Assembly: GCA_012295275.1 (NCBI GenBank)
Contig: CM022668.1
Location: 10,317,531-10,381,530, forward strand
DNA length: 64,000 nucleotides
Reading direction: 5' to 3'
Source: Chrysomallon squamiferum
Lineage: Eukaryota > Mollusca > Gastropoda > Neomphalida > Peltospiridae
Within the stretch, counting starts at the first letter, position 1. Each line of letters begins with the position of its first letter. The notes under the pieces were generated by a model. The model had not been told where the DNA came from. It was given only the letters and a program-made list of their open reading frames with translations, and did no database searches. Position numbers and translations under genes: made by a program. Below, piece by piece: positions 10,998 to 22,035 of this stretch.

Positions 10998-13900
10998 AAG
11001 AAGAACCGGGATGAGGAGAATTAATCTTTTACCTAAATATTACAGTGACTACTACAGCAACAATAATGGCACCACTAACAGCAGCAACGACACCACCAAT
11101 TAATCCTCCAGAAACATTTGATTGTTCTTGTGCAGCTGAAATAATAATAATAATAATAATAACAACAACAACAGCAAGAACAACAGTAAAATAAATTAAT
11201 ACAAAAATGTTTGTTATTACATACCAGAACGATAATGAAATTATATAATATACGATGTTATGAAATATAAAAATAAGTGAATGATTTCGAAGACAGTGAT
11301 TTTCTGATGAAATCCACTGACTGAAATATGACATTTACTGATTGTATAATGATACTTATTGACTGAAATATGACACTTATTGACTATATGATGACACTTA
11401 CTCACTGAAAGATGACACTTATTCACTGTATGTTGACTCTGATTGTTTTATGATTTGTACTGATAGTATTATTACACTTACCGACTGTACAGTCCGGTTG
11501 TTCCCAATCTGCAACGCAGCCATCTATGCATGTTCCATTTTCTGTGTCACAGTCCTGTCTACCTTTACAATGTCTGTCAGCACAAGACATGTTACAGTTG
11601 TATCCATACGTGCCATTACAGCCTGAAAGTAGTAAAAAGATCAAACAGAAATGGAAAAAAATCAAAACATTAGTAAGTAAAAAATAAATATTTTATTATG
11701 TATACGTATATGTTAGGGCAGACGTGATAGTGTGACTGAACAGGCGAATAAGATGATTTACAACAACGAAAAGATTCTGAAGATCAATCTTATAAACTAC
11801 CTTTATAACTTCATTGTTTAGAGAAGCCACCTTATTCTTCAGAAGCTACGTAGAAATATTAATCAATAGCGACATGGCTATTTGATTCTCTATGTGTGTA
11901 AACAATTGAATAAAAAAGAAGTTCCTAAAGGAATATTATAATAAATATTATCTTTTCTTAGTTTTTTCTTTTTTCTTTTGATATTTTTTCTGACTCATAG
12001 ATACACTTTTTGATTGAAAGATGATACTTACTGATTGTATGATGATACTTATTGATTGTATGATGACACTTACTGATTGAAAGATGACACTTACTGATTG
12101 TATGATGACACTGATTGTATGATGACACTTACTGATTGAAAGATGACACTTACTGATTGTATGATGACACTTACTGATTGAAAGATGACACTTACTGATT
12201 GTATGATGACACTTACTGATTGTATGATGACACTTACTGATTGTATGATGACCCTTACTGATTGTATGATGACACTTACTGATTGAAAGATGACACTTAC
12301 TGATTGTATAATGACACGTACTGATTGTATGATAACTCTTACTGATTGTATGATGACGCTTACTGATTGAAAGATGACACTTACTGCATAAACTGTGGAA
12401 TGAAAAAAGTTCGTAAAGGAATATTATAATGATCTAATTTTTCTGATTTTTTGTCCGTTTTCATATCTTTAGGAAACAAATACACTGTCGATTTCACGTC
12501 AATCCGAATATTATATTGAGGCCTACAACAGAAAGGATCAGTTAACCACTAGTTCAGTACTTTCTTACGAATTGAACACGTTTGAAAAATACACAGACTT
12601 GATATGTTGATATGAACCAGACATGATACTGTAATGAAATTTAAAATTCTATCTCTGTGTTTCTCATTCACTAATAAATACGTACTTGTTGTACAGTCTG
12701 TAGACTCGTATCCTCTTTGACAACCATCAACACAAGTTCCATTCACATGATCACAAATTAAATTTTCAAAACATTTACGATCTGTACATAAATTTGAACA
12801 GTTCTGTCCGTATCTGTCACGTGAACATTCTGAAATATAGAGATATAAATTACAAAAGCTGAACGTAAAGAAAGATTACTTTATAAAATAATAAAAAATA
12901 GCAAAATATAAAGGAATATATATACATATAATTACAAAAATGGGACGTTTACTGAATGTGTGATGACAACTAGAGATGATAATGACATGTCTGCATGATG
13001 AGATTTACTGATTGTAAAAAGACAATGATGACATTCTATGATGACATTTACGGCCATGTCTTGAACACACTGTATAATGACATGCAATGAATTGTGGCAA
13101 TTACAGTCGCTTTACGACGCTTATTCATTACGTAATTTTTTTTATATAAAGTTTTACGAAAATACAGATGTATTTATGAATCGTTCTAGTATTGTAATAT
13201 TTATATCAGTATACGTTTTTTAATTACACTGATCTGTTACATGGCTTTCAATTAAATTTGTTTTAAGCAACCATATTGCTTATCGATGAACAAAGTTTTA
13301 CTTTGTATTCTTACAGGCGTTAATGGATAAGTTAGATATATCTGTATTTCCAATGTAATATATATCTTACGTTGTTTGCAGTCAGTTGAAATGAAGCCTG
13401 CAGTACAACCATTGTCACATTTTCCTGTTACGTTGTTACACGTTGATGAACCGTTACAGTGTCTGGCAGAACAATCTTCACCACACAAAACACCATAGTG
13501 ACTGGAATCACACACTGAAATGCATGTATAAAATTAATATAAAACATTCCTAAAGTAGGTACCCTAAACAATGATATTAAATTAACCTACCCATTTTCCA
13601 ACTGCGTACAAATCTTCTTAAACAGGAATACCATGATAACATTATAGCAACAGAGTTTACCTGGTCTCTGAATAACACACGCACGCGCACACACATTTAT
13701 TTTTCTATTAATAATTGTTTAATGAATTAAATAATTATAACCCTTAACAATTTTATGTTAATAAACTGTTTATCGTTTCGGTATGATACCATTACACGAG
13801 GACTCAGTCCAGTTAGTCTCACATCCGTCAGAACATTTTCCAGTAGTGTAATTACAGGGATGTGTTTTACAATGACAAAACTCAGTACAGTGTTCACCAT

Positions 13901-16900
13901 ACGTTCCAGGGTCACACACTGAAAAGTAAATGTAAATAGAATAATCGTGAGGAATTAATACATATTGTTCTTTAATAAATTATTTTAAAAAATGATAAGA
14001 AAACACTTTTTTACAATATTCTTGTGTTACATATTAAAAAAGAAATTAAACAAAACGACTGAAAAATAATAATGAATATGACTATAGTGACAATTCCGAT
14101 AATAGTGATGATGATGATATATATATATTTATATATATATATATATGTATGTGTGTCTGTGTGCTGACATATGTATTCAAATGTATCTACATCTTATGTG
14201 TGTGTACGAGTGGTTCTAAATGTGTTTACTAAATGTTTATACATGTAATTAATGTACTTATAAAGTCTACATACCAAAAACTTGAACTTCACAAAAGTCC
14301 ATTGAAAAGTCGCCTTTGTTTCTGTAAAGTGTGATATATCTAGCATTCTGATTACAGGTCAGATGTGTTATATTTGGACTGTTTATATCTGTTTTACCAC
14401 ACAAGTGTCCTGTGCTAATCTGGTTTGACTCCTTAGAGCTGTAGAGTTCAACACCATCTCTGCGATCAGTGTCTAAAAAGTAATAAAATATGTATATCTC
14501 TCTATCTATATCTGTATCTAAACACACACACAATTTTGTAAACATACATGCATATAGACATGTACACTGATTAATCAATTAAAAACAACTGCAACAATAC
14601 ATCAGTCGACACGTTGGCATTATGTTAAACATAGATTCAAAAGAAGCCGTTATAAGAAATAACGAAATAAGTGGTCACTATGGAATCCGAAAATAAGATA
14701 TGACAGCAGAATTATCTAAACTTTAAAGTAAGGTTTTCTTCCTATTTTCATGTACAAATAATTTGATCTGTGAATGTGTTTCTATGTTTCCTTCCTTGAA
14801 GAACATAATTAAAAATAGTAAAGTATATATGTATTTTTCTTTGTGTATTGTTTTTATACACCTTATTTATTTAAAAATGAACTAAAATGAGTAAATGATA
14901 TAAAAATGAGTATTAATCATATTATTATTATATATAAAAAATTTACACAAAAGCTACTAATCAACTACCACGACAACTATTATTACTATTATGATTATAT
15001 TAAGCTCCTTTCTTTAGAACGTATCTAAAATCAAGACTAGTAAAAAGTATAAAATAATTTATGAAGGTAAGTAGAGATAAGATAAACTTACAGTCAGTTC
15101 TGAAGTAAATGATTACTTCTTGTATGAAATAAAAATCTCCCAGGTCTACCTCCCACCAGCTGGGTTGGTTACTGACATTTGTTAGAATACAGTAAAAATC
15201 AGTAGCCCTGGTGTCACCATCTACTGCCAGTGAAGAATTTCGATATTGGGGTAGATAATAGGAACTTTGTGTGGTCTTCTTACCAAACGCAGTGTTTTCT
15301 AGAATAAATAATTTAATTAATTAATTAATTAATTAATTAATAAAACTAAGTTATAATGATTCACATATGTTACTACTACTACTACTACTACTACTGCTAC
15401 TACTACTAATAATACTACTACTTTTACTACTACTAGTACTACTAATATAATATATATTACACTTACTAAAACACAAGCTATACACACTCATACACATAAA
15501 CACACACAAACACAGACACACATAAACATAAACACACACACATACACACATACACTCATATGGAAATAAATTAAGCAACACAAGTTCACAGACCTATAAT
15601 TCTGTAATGATTTATTGATATATAGCATCTGGCTGAATAGCAGGACTTTCTTGGAGATATTTAATGTACGTGCAAACACAAACATTGCACGTTAAATGTC
15701 ATACAGTCTTGAAATCTGGTTTATAATGATTACATTATCATACTCTCTCCTGTCAACTTGCATTGAATATTCAGTACTATAACTGTCACTCTATACTGTA
15801 AATTGTCAGAGGCTACAAGGTATCACAGTATTGGCATCAGAAATGCGGGAATGTTTCTCTGACAAACTGGACATCTACTTGGGCGCAGTATTCCCATCCT
15901 TTCCAGACATTTGAACAAACACAGGGCTGTCGTTCAAATGACTCAATCGCATCTTTAAAACAACAGTGGTTACCATGGGGAGCAATTTACAGGTTAGGGG
16001 GTAGAAGACCTATCAACGTATAAAACTGTTCCCAGATCATAAAGCCGTGAGATTTGCCTGGTTTCATCAAACTGTTCATTGGAACATTGCATCAAGACAA
16101 AGGGTTCACTTTTCCGATGAGACTGTTTCTTCCTGTGTAATGTGGATAGTTGTACACGTGTCGGGAGACGAAGGATAACAGCTATGGCTTCCCACAGTGT
16201 CCAAGATACAGTTTTGTTTTGGTGAGATCTGTCATGGTGTGGATATGTATTTAGATGGGTTGGAATATGGAGCTTATCACCATTTGTGAAGCTTAAGTGG
16301 GCCTTGGTACCAACAGCAGATCCTTCATAAAGTTGTTATTCCTCATTTTCATAATCATCCTTTAGCCACAAGACTCATCTTCACGCACGACAATGCCAGG
16401 TTCACGTACATCGTGCTGTCAGTCAGTTCTTGCAATAGAAAGCCTGTCCACAGACAACGAAACCCATCTGTCCACAGACAAAGAAACCCACCTGTCCAAA
16501 GACAAAGAAACCCACCTGTCCACAGACAAAGAAACCCACCTGTCCAGGCGCTTAATGAATTAAGGATTAGGACAGTACTCCAACATGATTCCTCAAAATC
16601 AGTTCAAGAGATTTATCCAAGGAATGAAGAAGAATTTTCAAGCAGTTACACGAGATACTGATGGAAAGTCAATATTATTAACTTCCCAGATGTCTGTGTG
16701 GCATTGATAGTTAAATCAATGCAACAACAGTGAAATTCGCAACGTTTTTGAATTAAATGACATCATTTTCTAAATCTGTAGCATCTTGAAATAAATCGCA
16801 TTATCTCATGATATTATTGCTTATGTTTCTCCTCATATCGCATGAACGTTTCATTTGGTATAGAAATCTTTGAGAAATTTCATGCACCATGTATGTACGT

Positions 16901-17065
16901 ATGTGGCTTTGTGTATGTATGTAGGTATTTATATATGTGTGTCTCTATAGGTATGTATATATGTATGTATGTATGTATGTATTTATGCACACACACACAC
17001 ATACATACATATATAATATATACACTCACATTAAATATACATGCATATATAGATAGATGTGTTTC

Positions 17066-17121
<56 letters not shown>

Positions 17122-18201
17122 AACATAAATATATACATATATATGTTTGTATGTATGTATGTATGTATATATATATATATATATACACACACACATACAC
17201 ACACTTACACATACATATGCACATTCAAAAAGAGTACATGCACACTGAAAAACATACATGAAAATTATGAAGTTTAAATATACTAACCAACTGTGCATTT
17301 TGGACCTGACCAACCGCTTTTGCAAGAATTGGGGCCGCCATTACATCCTGTGACGTCATCACAATTATTAATATCACAGTGACACGTGTAGTTACAGTTC
17401 AGTCCATAGGTCCCTTGTGTACAGTCACCTAGCAACACAGTGAGAGATCAGTAATAACAACAGAAGTGTAATAAATGTCACTGGAAGATGTCTAAAAATA
17501 TACACTAAATTAATCTTGATAATCGACAGTTAAAAACATGATGATAAAGAAACAAACAAACAACTAAATACATCGAAGTAGAAACAAAAATAAATTAGTT
17601 TTTTTTTCTTTAACAAAACACCTAACATGTTCCTAGTTTGGCTTATTAAAATAATTTCCGGCGAAGATAGATAATCTCGTCTTTGTTTAACGTGAAAGTC
17701 GTTTATCTGTTAAGCTGTGTTTCATTAGATTCATTCGTTTTGTACAATTTTTATATGTATTGAGATTATCTAGTCTCTGTGTATGTATGTATGTATGTAT
17801 GTATCAATGTATAGATGTATGTATGTATGTATGTACGTGCTACGTATGTATGTATATATGTATGTATGTTTGTATACGTTAAAAAGCATTTCTCAATAAT
17901 CGAGAATAGTCATGGCTACGTTTTTCCTTACTTTATTAATATTAATAAATTAAGAGTGAAATATTAATTACAGTTAGATTGTACTATATAATATTTTGTA
18001 ACGTTTTCATTCTGTTTAGCTATATATCTCTATGTCTATATACACTTTCACAAACAGACATATATCTATATATCTAAATGTGTGTGTTTGTGTGTGTGTG
18101 TGTGTATGTGTGTGTGTGTGTGTGAAATTACCTGACACGTATTCAGTCAAGAAATAAATGCACAACGCATAAATACACAAGTAAATCCAACACTTCAACA
18201 T
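9695..18201 (-). CDS. R7: lectin-EGF receptor with divergent NPxY tail, 3' end in gap
   Basis: Exons, 5' to 3': signal peptide (18132-18201), EGF1 (17288-17428), FTP-A (15092-15298), FTP-B (14275-14472), EGF2-5 (13790-13918, 13371-13514, 12686-12829, 11482-11622), TM (11033-11135), cytoplasmic 1 (10600-10667) and cytoplasmic 2 (9695-10001, running into the gap). All exons are open and phases join (1-1 outside, 1-2 for TM, 2-1, 1-?). The ectodomain is nearly identical to R3. The TM and tail are unrelated to the other members: a basic RKRRRSDKD stop-transfer, VYENLDP (pYxN), then an acidic region with NPYY (an NPxY PTB-binding motif, as used by CED-1/Draper/MEGF10 to bind CED-6/GULP). A gene of the array with an exchanged signalling module is the simplest reading. 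Confidence 0.8.
10234..10330. repeat. (CAA)n, (AAT)n and (GAT)n tracts
   Basis: Adjacent trinucleotide repeats in the R7 intron between the cytoplasmic exons. The region 10010-10590 otherwise shows nothing recognisable. Confidence 0.9.
10600..10667 (-). CDS. R7 cytoplasmic exon 1 (juxtamembrane)
   Basis: 68 nt, phase 2-1, donor CGAG|GTACGT and acceptor TTTCAG. Encodes RKRRRSDKDTDNAPMSEVG and a few more residues: basic anchor after the helix, then a polar stretch. Confidence 0.75.
10968..11005. repeat. (AAG)n microsatellite
   Basis: About 12 AAG units just downstream of the R7 TM donor. Confidence 0.95.
11033..11135 (-). CDS. R7 transmembrane exon (divergent)
   Basis: 103 nt, phase 1-2. Reads AAQEQSNVSGGLIGGVVAAV followed by SGAIIVAVVVTVIF. 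Gly/Ala/Val-rich helix with small-xxx-small spacing, unlike the DVIIIVIS helices of the other members. Donor TTTAG|GTAAAA. Confidence 0.8.
11482..11622 (-). CDS. R7 EGF5 (type e, GCNGTYGYNC)
   Basis: 141 nt, phase 1-1, eight cysteines, last module before the membrane. Donor GTCG|GTAAGTG. Confidence 0.85.
12007..12386. repeat. array of about 17 donor-site-like 21-nt repeats in an R7 intron
   Basis: Minus-strand unit close to TACAATCAGTAAGTGTCATCA, with alternating variants (…TTTCAATCAGTAAG…). Each unit contains a near-consensus 5' splice site (CA|GTAAGT). It is derived from the sequence flanking type e EGF donors. Confidence 0.9.
12686..12829 (-). CDS. R7 EGF4 (type d, ECSRDRYGQNC)
   Basis: 144 nt, phase 1-1, eight cysteines. 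It reads KCFENLICDHV where the paralogues have [11 protein letters not shown]. Confidence 0.85.
13371..13514 (-). CDS. R7 EGF3 (type c, VCDSSHYGVLC)
   Basis: 144 nt, phase 1-1, eight cysteines. GEDCSARHCNGSSTC signature shared with R2, R3 and R6. Confidence 0.85.
13790..13918 (-). CDS. R7 EGF2 (type b, VCDPGTYGEHC)
   Basis: 129 nt, phase 1-1, eight cysteines (EFCHCKTHPC). Intact here, while R2 and R6 carry a TGA in this exon. Confidence 0.85.
14275..14472 (-). CDS. R7 FTP-B (second lectin half)
   Basis: 198 nt, phase 1-1. DRRDGVELYSS at the start, ARYITLYRNKGDFSMDFC at the end. Fucolectin/F5-8C-like. The CC dipeptide and HxRxD pattern of classical F-type lectins are not seen. Confidence 0.8.
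15092..15298 (-). CDS. R7 FTP-A (first lectin half)
   Basis: 207 nt, phase 1-1. [17 protein letters not shown] then PSWWEVDLGDFYF, the typical 'A-DGN … WW-VDLG' core of F5-8C/fucolectin folds. Confidence 0.85.
15370..15440. repeat. (TAC)n trinucleotide repeat
   Basis: Imperfect ACT/TAC repeats. A longer homologous tract lies at 47871-48000 in R3. Confidence 0.85.
15790..16680 (+). mobile_element. decayed Tc1/mariner-like element in an R7 intron
   Basis: Plus-strand frames with many stops resemble a Tc1-type transposase: IRNAGMFL near the start, TKGSLFR (the 'FSDE' region) in the middle, HARQCQVHVHRAVSQFLQ near the end. An internal 24-nt repeat (gtccacagacaaagaaaccc…) occurs 4-5 times at 16445-16545. 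Near-identical copy at 48370-49260; older homologous copy at 26590-27485. Inserted before these units duplicated. Confidence 0.65.
16890..17215. repeat. (ATGT)n, (CA)n, (TA)n compound repeats
   Basis: Mixed tetranucleotide and dinucleotide repeats in the intron. The same arrangement lies at 49470-49790. Confidence 0.9.
17288..17428 (-). CDS. R7 EGF1 (type a, TYGLNCNYTCHC)
   Basis: 141 nt, phase 1-1, eight cysteines, with [16 protein letters not shown]. Located between signal peptide and lectin domain in all members where this region can be read. Confidence 0.85.
18132..18201 (-). CDS. R7 signal peptide exon
   Basis: ATG at 18199-18201; MLKCWIYLCIYALCIYFLTE, hydrophobic core, donor GTCAG|GTAATT in phase 1. 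A TTTCAG acceptor-like site lies 9 nt upstream of the ATG. Confidence 0.85.
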
Positions 18202-18399
18202 GTTTTCTGTCCTGAAACAACAAAATCTATTAACTTTTACAAAACCTCCTTTCTTTATACAGAGTTGTGTCAAGTAACAAGAAGTCATAAAACACACATT
18301 CTTCAAGGGTTGTAATAAATATACTTAATAGGGGTGTGTCCTGTAAATGCATTCGATTGTTTCTTTCAAATGCTTCAAGTTGTAATTTCATTTCACACC

Positions 18400-18600
18400 C
18401 CTTCCTGATTTGTCCCTGCAAGTACTTGAAAGTCTTCCTACATCTCTTATTAATCACACACGTTAATGATTTATAATGCTTTGTTAAACAACCCTAAAAC
18501 TGACTGTGATCAAAAATTGGTTTATGAGCGGTTGTCGAGTGACATTGTTGTATATTTACACAGTGATAAAGAAGAGGAACACTATATTCAAGAGATCTTC
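18400..18600 (-). promoter_or_regulatory. R7 upstream block (GATA/ETS-like sites and TATA box)
   Basis: In gene sense: GAGGAA purine box adjoining TGATAA on the opposite strand (18564-18579), conserved ACCGCTCATAAA segment, TATAAATCA at 18468-18476. Lies about 245 bp downstream of the R6 AATAAA. Confidence 0.6.
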
Positions 18601-18720
18601 TAGTAACGTTTTAAAAAAAAATACAAATAAATAAATAAAAGTAAAAAAAGTGAAACAAAGTAAAAAAATAATAATAATAAAAAATAAAATCAAATAGGTA
18701 ATACTTTCTTTTTCTTAAAC

Positions 18721-18726
18721 TTTATT
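18721..18726 (-). terminator. conserved AATAAA poly(A) signal of R6
   Basis: Same context as the other units, about 735 nt after the R6 stop. Confidence 0.5.
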
Positions 18727-18824
18727 TTAACCTTTCAATACGAGTGAGGTACATATTTTCTTTTCCATAGATTATATGAAAGAATATCACATACATATAT
18801 AATCGAAAGAGAATGCAAATAAAC

Positions 18825-18953
<129 letters not shown>

Positions 18954-19074
18954 TGGCGTTGTAAAAAAATGACAAAATATTAAATAGAATAATAAAAGGT
19001 AAAAGCTGAAGAGAAAGATGACATTTTATCTTCATGTATCCACAGTTAAACATTTACAACAACAGGCTGAATAG

Positions 19075-19320
19075 CGTAATAATAATGTAATATTTAAATA
19101 TGCAAATAACTCGAGAATAACGTAGCATTTAAATACACAAATAACTTTAGAATTAGATGATATTTCAATACACAGATAATTTGAATATCGTATTATTTAT
19201 ATACACAAATAACATGACGTTAATATAATGTTTTAATGCATAAATAATATAATAATAACGTCACATCTTAAATGCACAAATAGCATGAAAATAATAGAAT
19301 ACTTAAGTACCAAATAGTGT
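19075..19320. repeat. degenerate tandem repeat in R6 3' flank
   Basis: Units around 'aataacgtagcatttaaatacacaaa', homologous to 640-960. Confidence 0.7.
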
Positions 19321-19460
19321 ATATTTTTACTTATATAAATATAAAAAATGAATACTTAATCTGATTACACAATTTTAACTAGATACACAGTTTTCATTGC
19401 CGATTTGATTTCACAGTCAAACAATTTAAAATGTATATAAACACGCATTAATACAGAAAA

Positions 19461-19809
19461 TCATATTCCTGTTATCTTTTCATACGTATTTCGTGAAAGT
19501 TCATTCAGCTTGAGTTTTTCGTACTCGTTCATTTCAATATTTTGACTACTATTAACGTAGTCATTTCTAGGCGTGTTTCTCTCCAATTGATCACGTGATA
19601 TCTGTGAATTAACATAACTGGAAATCGTGCCAACATCAGAGGAAGGAAAATTGGTGTAACCAGCAGATTCAGACAGAGTTTCCTCGTTTCTTTGTTCAAT
19701 GTTCTCATAATGTTCATCTTCGTGTTCTGAGTTTTGATTAGTTTTCACTCGGTTTACTTTAGACTCTCTCGTCTCTTTTTTTGTCTTCGATTTTAATCTT
19801 CTTATCAAC
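19461..19809 (-). CDS. R6 last exon: ITAM tail
   Basis: 349 nt, acceptor AAACAG, stop at the 5' (low) end. HYENI, SYVNS, DYVNS, then EYEKL and TYEKI spaced as YEKL-x9-YEKI. Confidence 0.88.
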
Positions 19810-19811
19810 CT

Positions 19812-19856
<45 letters not shown>

Positions 19857-20754
19857 AAACATGATATGTGTCTTCAATGAACCTTTACTTTTTCTTTTGT
19901 ATTCCACCTAATTTACATGTATATGCTGTATCTAGGCATTGATGTATGATTATGTGCTTATGTCTTTATGCATCTGTTAATGCATATATAAACCTGTAGA
20001 TTTATGTGTTTATGCCAGTGTCTGTGTCTCTCTGCGTGCGTGTATATTCTTTGAATAATTACTCTTTTTGTTTCCCCCCCCCCTGCTTTTTATGTGTATA
20101 TGCTGTACATTGGTATTCTGTGAGCATGTGTATATCAGTTACTGTGTGTCTGTGTATATATTAATATATATGTAGGAATGTGTATGTTTGTATATGTATG
20201 CAGAAATGATCCATTTTTTATATGTATTTGTTTATATATACGTGTGTAAAGGTATGTATGTATGTATCTATGCATACATGTATCTGTTTTACGTATATAT
20301 ATTTTCCCCTTCTTTATACTATTTAGATATTTCTGTGTGTATATATGTATGCATGTACGTACGTATGAATGTATATATATATATGTATGTACACATGCAC
20401 GTATATATATATATGTATATATATGTGAGTATGTGTGTATGTGCGTGTGTGAGACAGAGATAAAAATTCATACCAGACAATGACGGAGAGGAGAATGACC
20501 ACTGATAAAACGAATACAACAGAAATGACGATGATAATCACATCTTTACTGACTCCTGGTGAAGTAACGGCTATATGAAACAGAAAGAACAAAGAACAAA
20601 AATGAACAAAGAATGGTTAAGAAAGGAAGAAGTAAGTAAACCAATATATTAATATTTTGTGTATTATTGTAATAGTATAAGGTCTCTTATTTATGTTATA
20701 TTTGTTCAGAAAAATGTATTGTTAGAAGCAAAATAGTTGTGTTACGTATATCAT

Positions 20755-20821
<67 letters not shown>

Positions 20822-21987
20822 TTATTTTTGATTTTATTTATTTTTTATTTTCTTCTGATTTGGTGTTGACGAATTTATGTCATTAATGAATAACAGTGAA
20901 CTCAAAAGTTGTAATTTGGAAACACAGAGGTAGCTATCTTTCTTCAAACATAACTGTAGTTTGAAAATATATTGCCATACTGAAGTTAGTGGTTAAAATA
21001 GATCTGGAACTAAATTTTCTTCAGACAAGTTCCATAGACACCACACCCATTGCTAACATTTAAAAAAATACTCTCTTTGATTCCTAATACATCGGCAACA
21101 TGAAATACATGCTACCAAATCAAATAAGCCGGCAGATAAATAACTAAAGAAATTCATTTTACAGCATTTCTCTTGACAAGTAAAATGAAAAAGAAAGAAA
21201 TTGACCAGTGTATTAGGTCTTAGACTAATGTAGATCCAGTATTTTAATATGTCTAAATATTTTATGCATTACATTAACATACTGACACTTCAGCACAAAC
21301 GTTTCATGCGGTACATTAACATATTTAACTTCGGTTATAAATATTGTGTACATTACATTAACATATTTGAACTTCAGAAAAAACATTTCTTGCAGTACAT
21401 TAACACATTTAAATTCGGGTACAAATACTGTTTGTGTCATATAAACATGTTTATGTATGTGTATAAGTATTGTAAATATATATATATATGTATATATAGT
21501 TCAGTACCAACCTTCCAACATGACAAACAACCATTAATAACTCTGTACTTCATTACGTTACTAATCAAATCAAACTTGACTGTTTACATTAAAATCCGGA
21601 CAGTAAACGCTCCAAAACGGATAACATTTAATACAGTTAGTTAAAACTGAAATGTTAACATTGTCACCACTGATAAATGAACTGGTGCAAGAAAACCAGT
21701 TTGTTAAGTTTACTTGTGCATTTGATTCAATTCCACCCTTCCTAACATGAGCCAGTCACGTGATCATATGCCGTGTTTTTGCGAGCAGTAATATATACAA
21801 CCAGTGCCATATGTATCATGATCACACTTTCAAATTAGTAAAGTTTTCTTTAGTTGACAAGTAAGTACATATGTGTGCACATTTCTACCTACCTGACAAT
21901 GTGTCTGTCTACTTGCCTACCCAACATATCAATCTACCAACTTATTGACTTCCACAAACGTTACTCTTCAGATAATACATATATACA

Positions 21988-22035
<48 letters not shown>

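Noticed and set aside
13727-13915. Alternative minus-strand frame (LERMVNTVLSFVIVKHIPVI…) over the type b EGF, also at 24626-24808 and 56918-57151
   Set aside because: The 8-Cys EGF frame with matching splice phases is the coding one. I considered the overlapping frame because it stays open where R2 and R6 have TGA, but it joins no neighbouring exon in phase.
16842-17325. Tyr/Cys/Val/His-rich ORFs over (ATGT)n, (CA)n and (TA)n (also 9098-9394, 20188-20592, 40730-41015, 49517-49891)
   Set aside because: Low-complexity translations of simple repeats on both strands.
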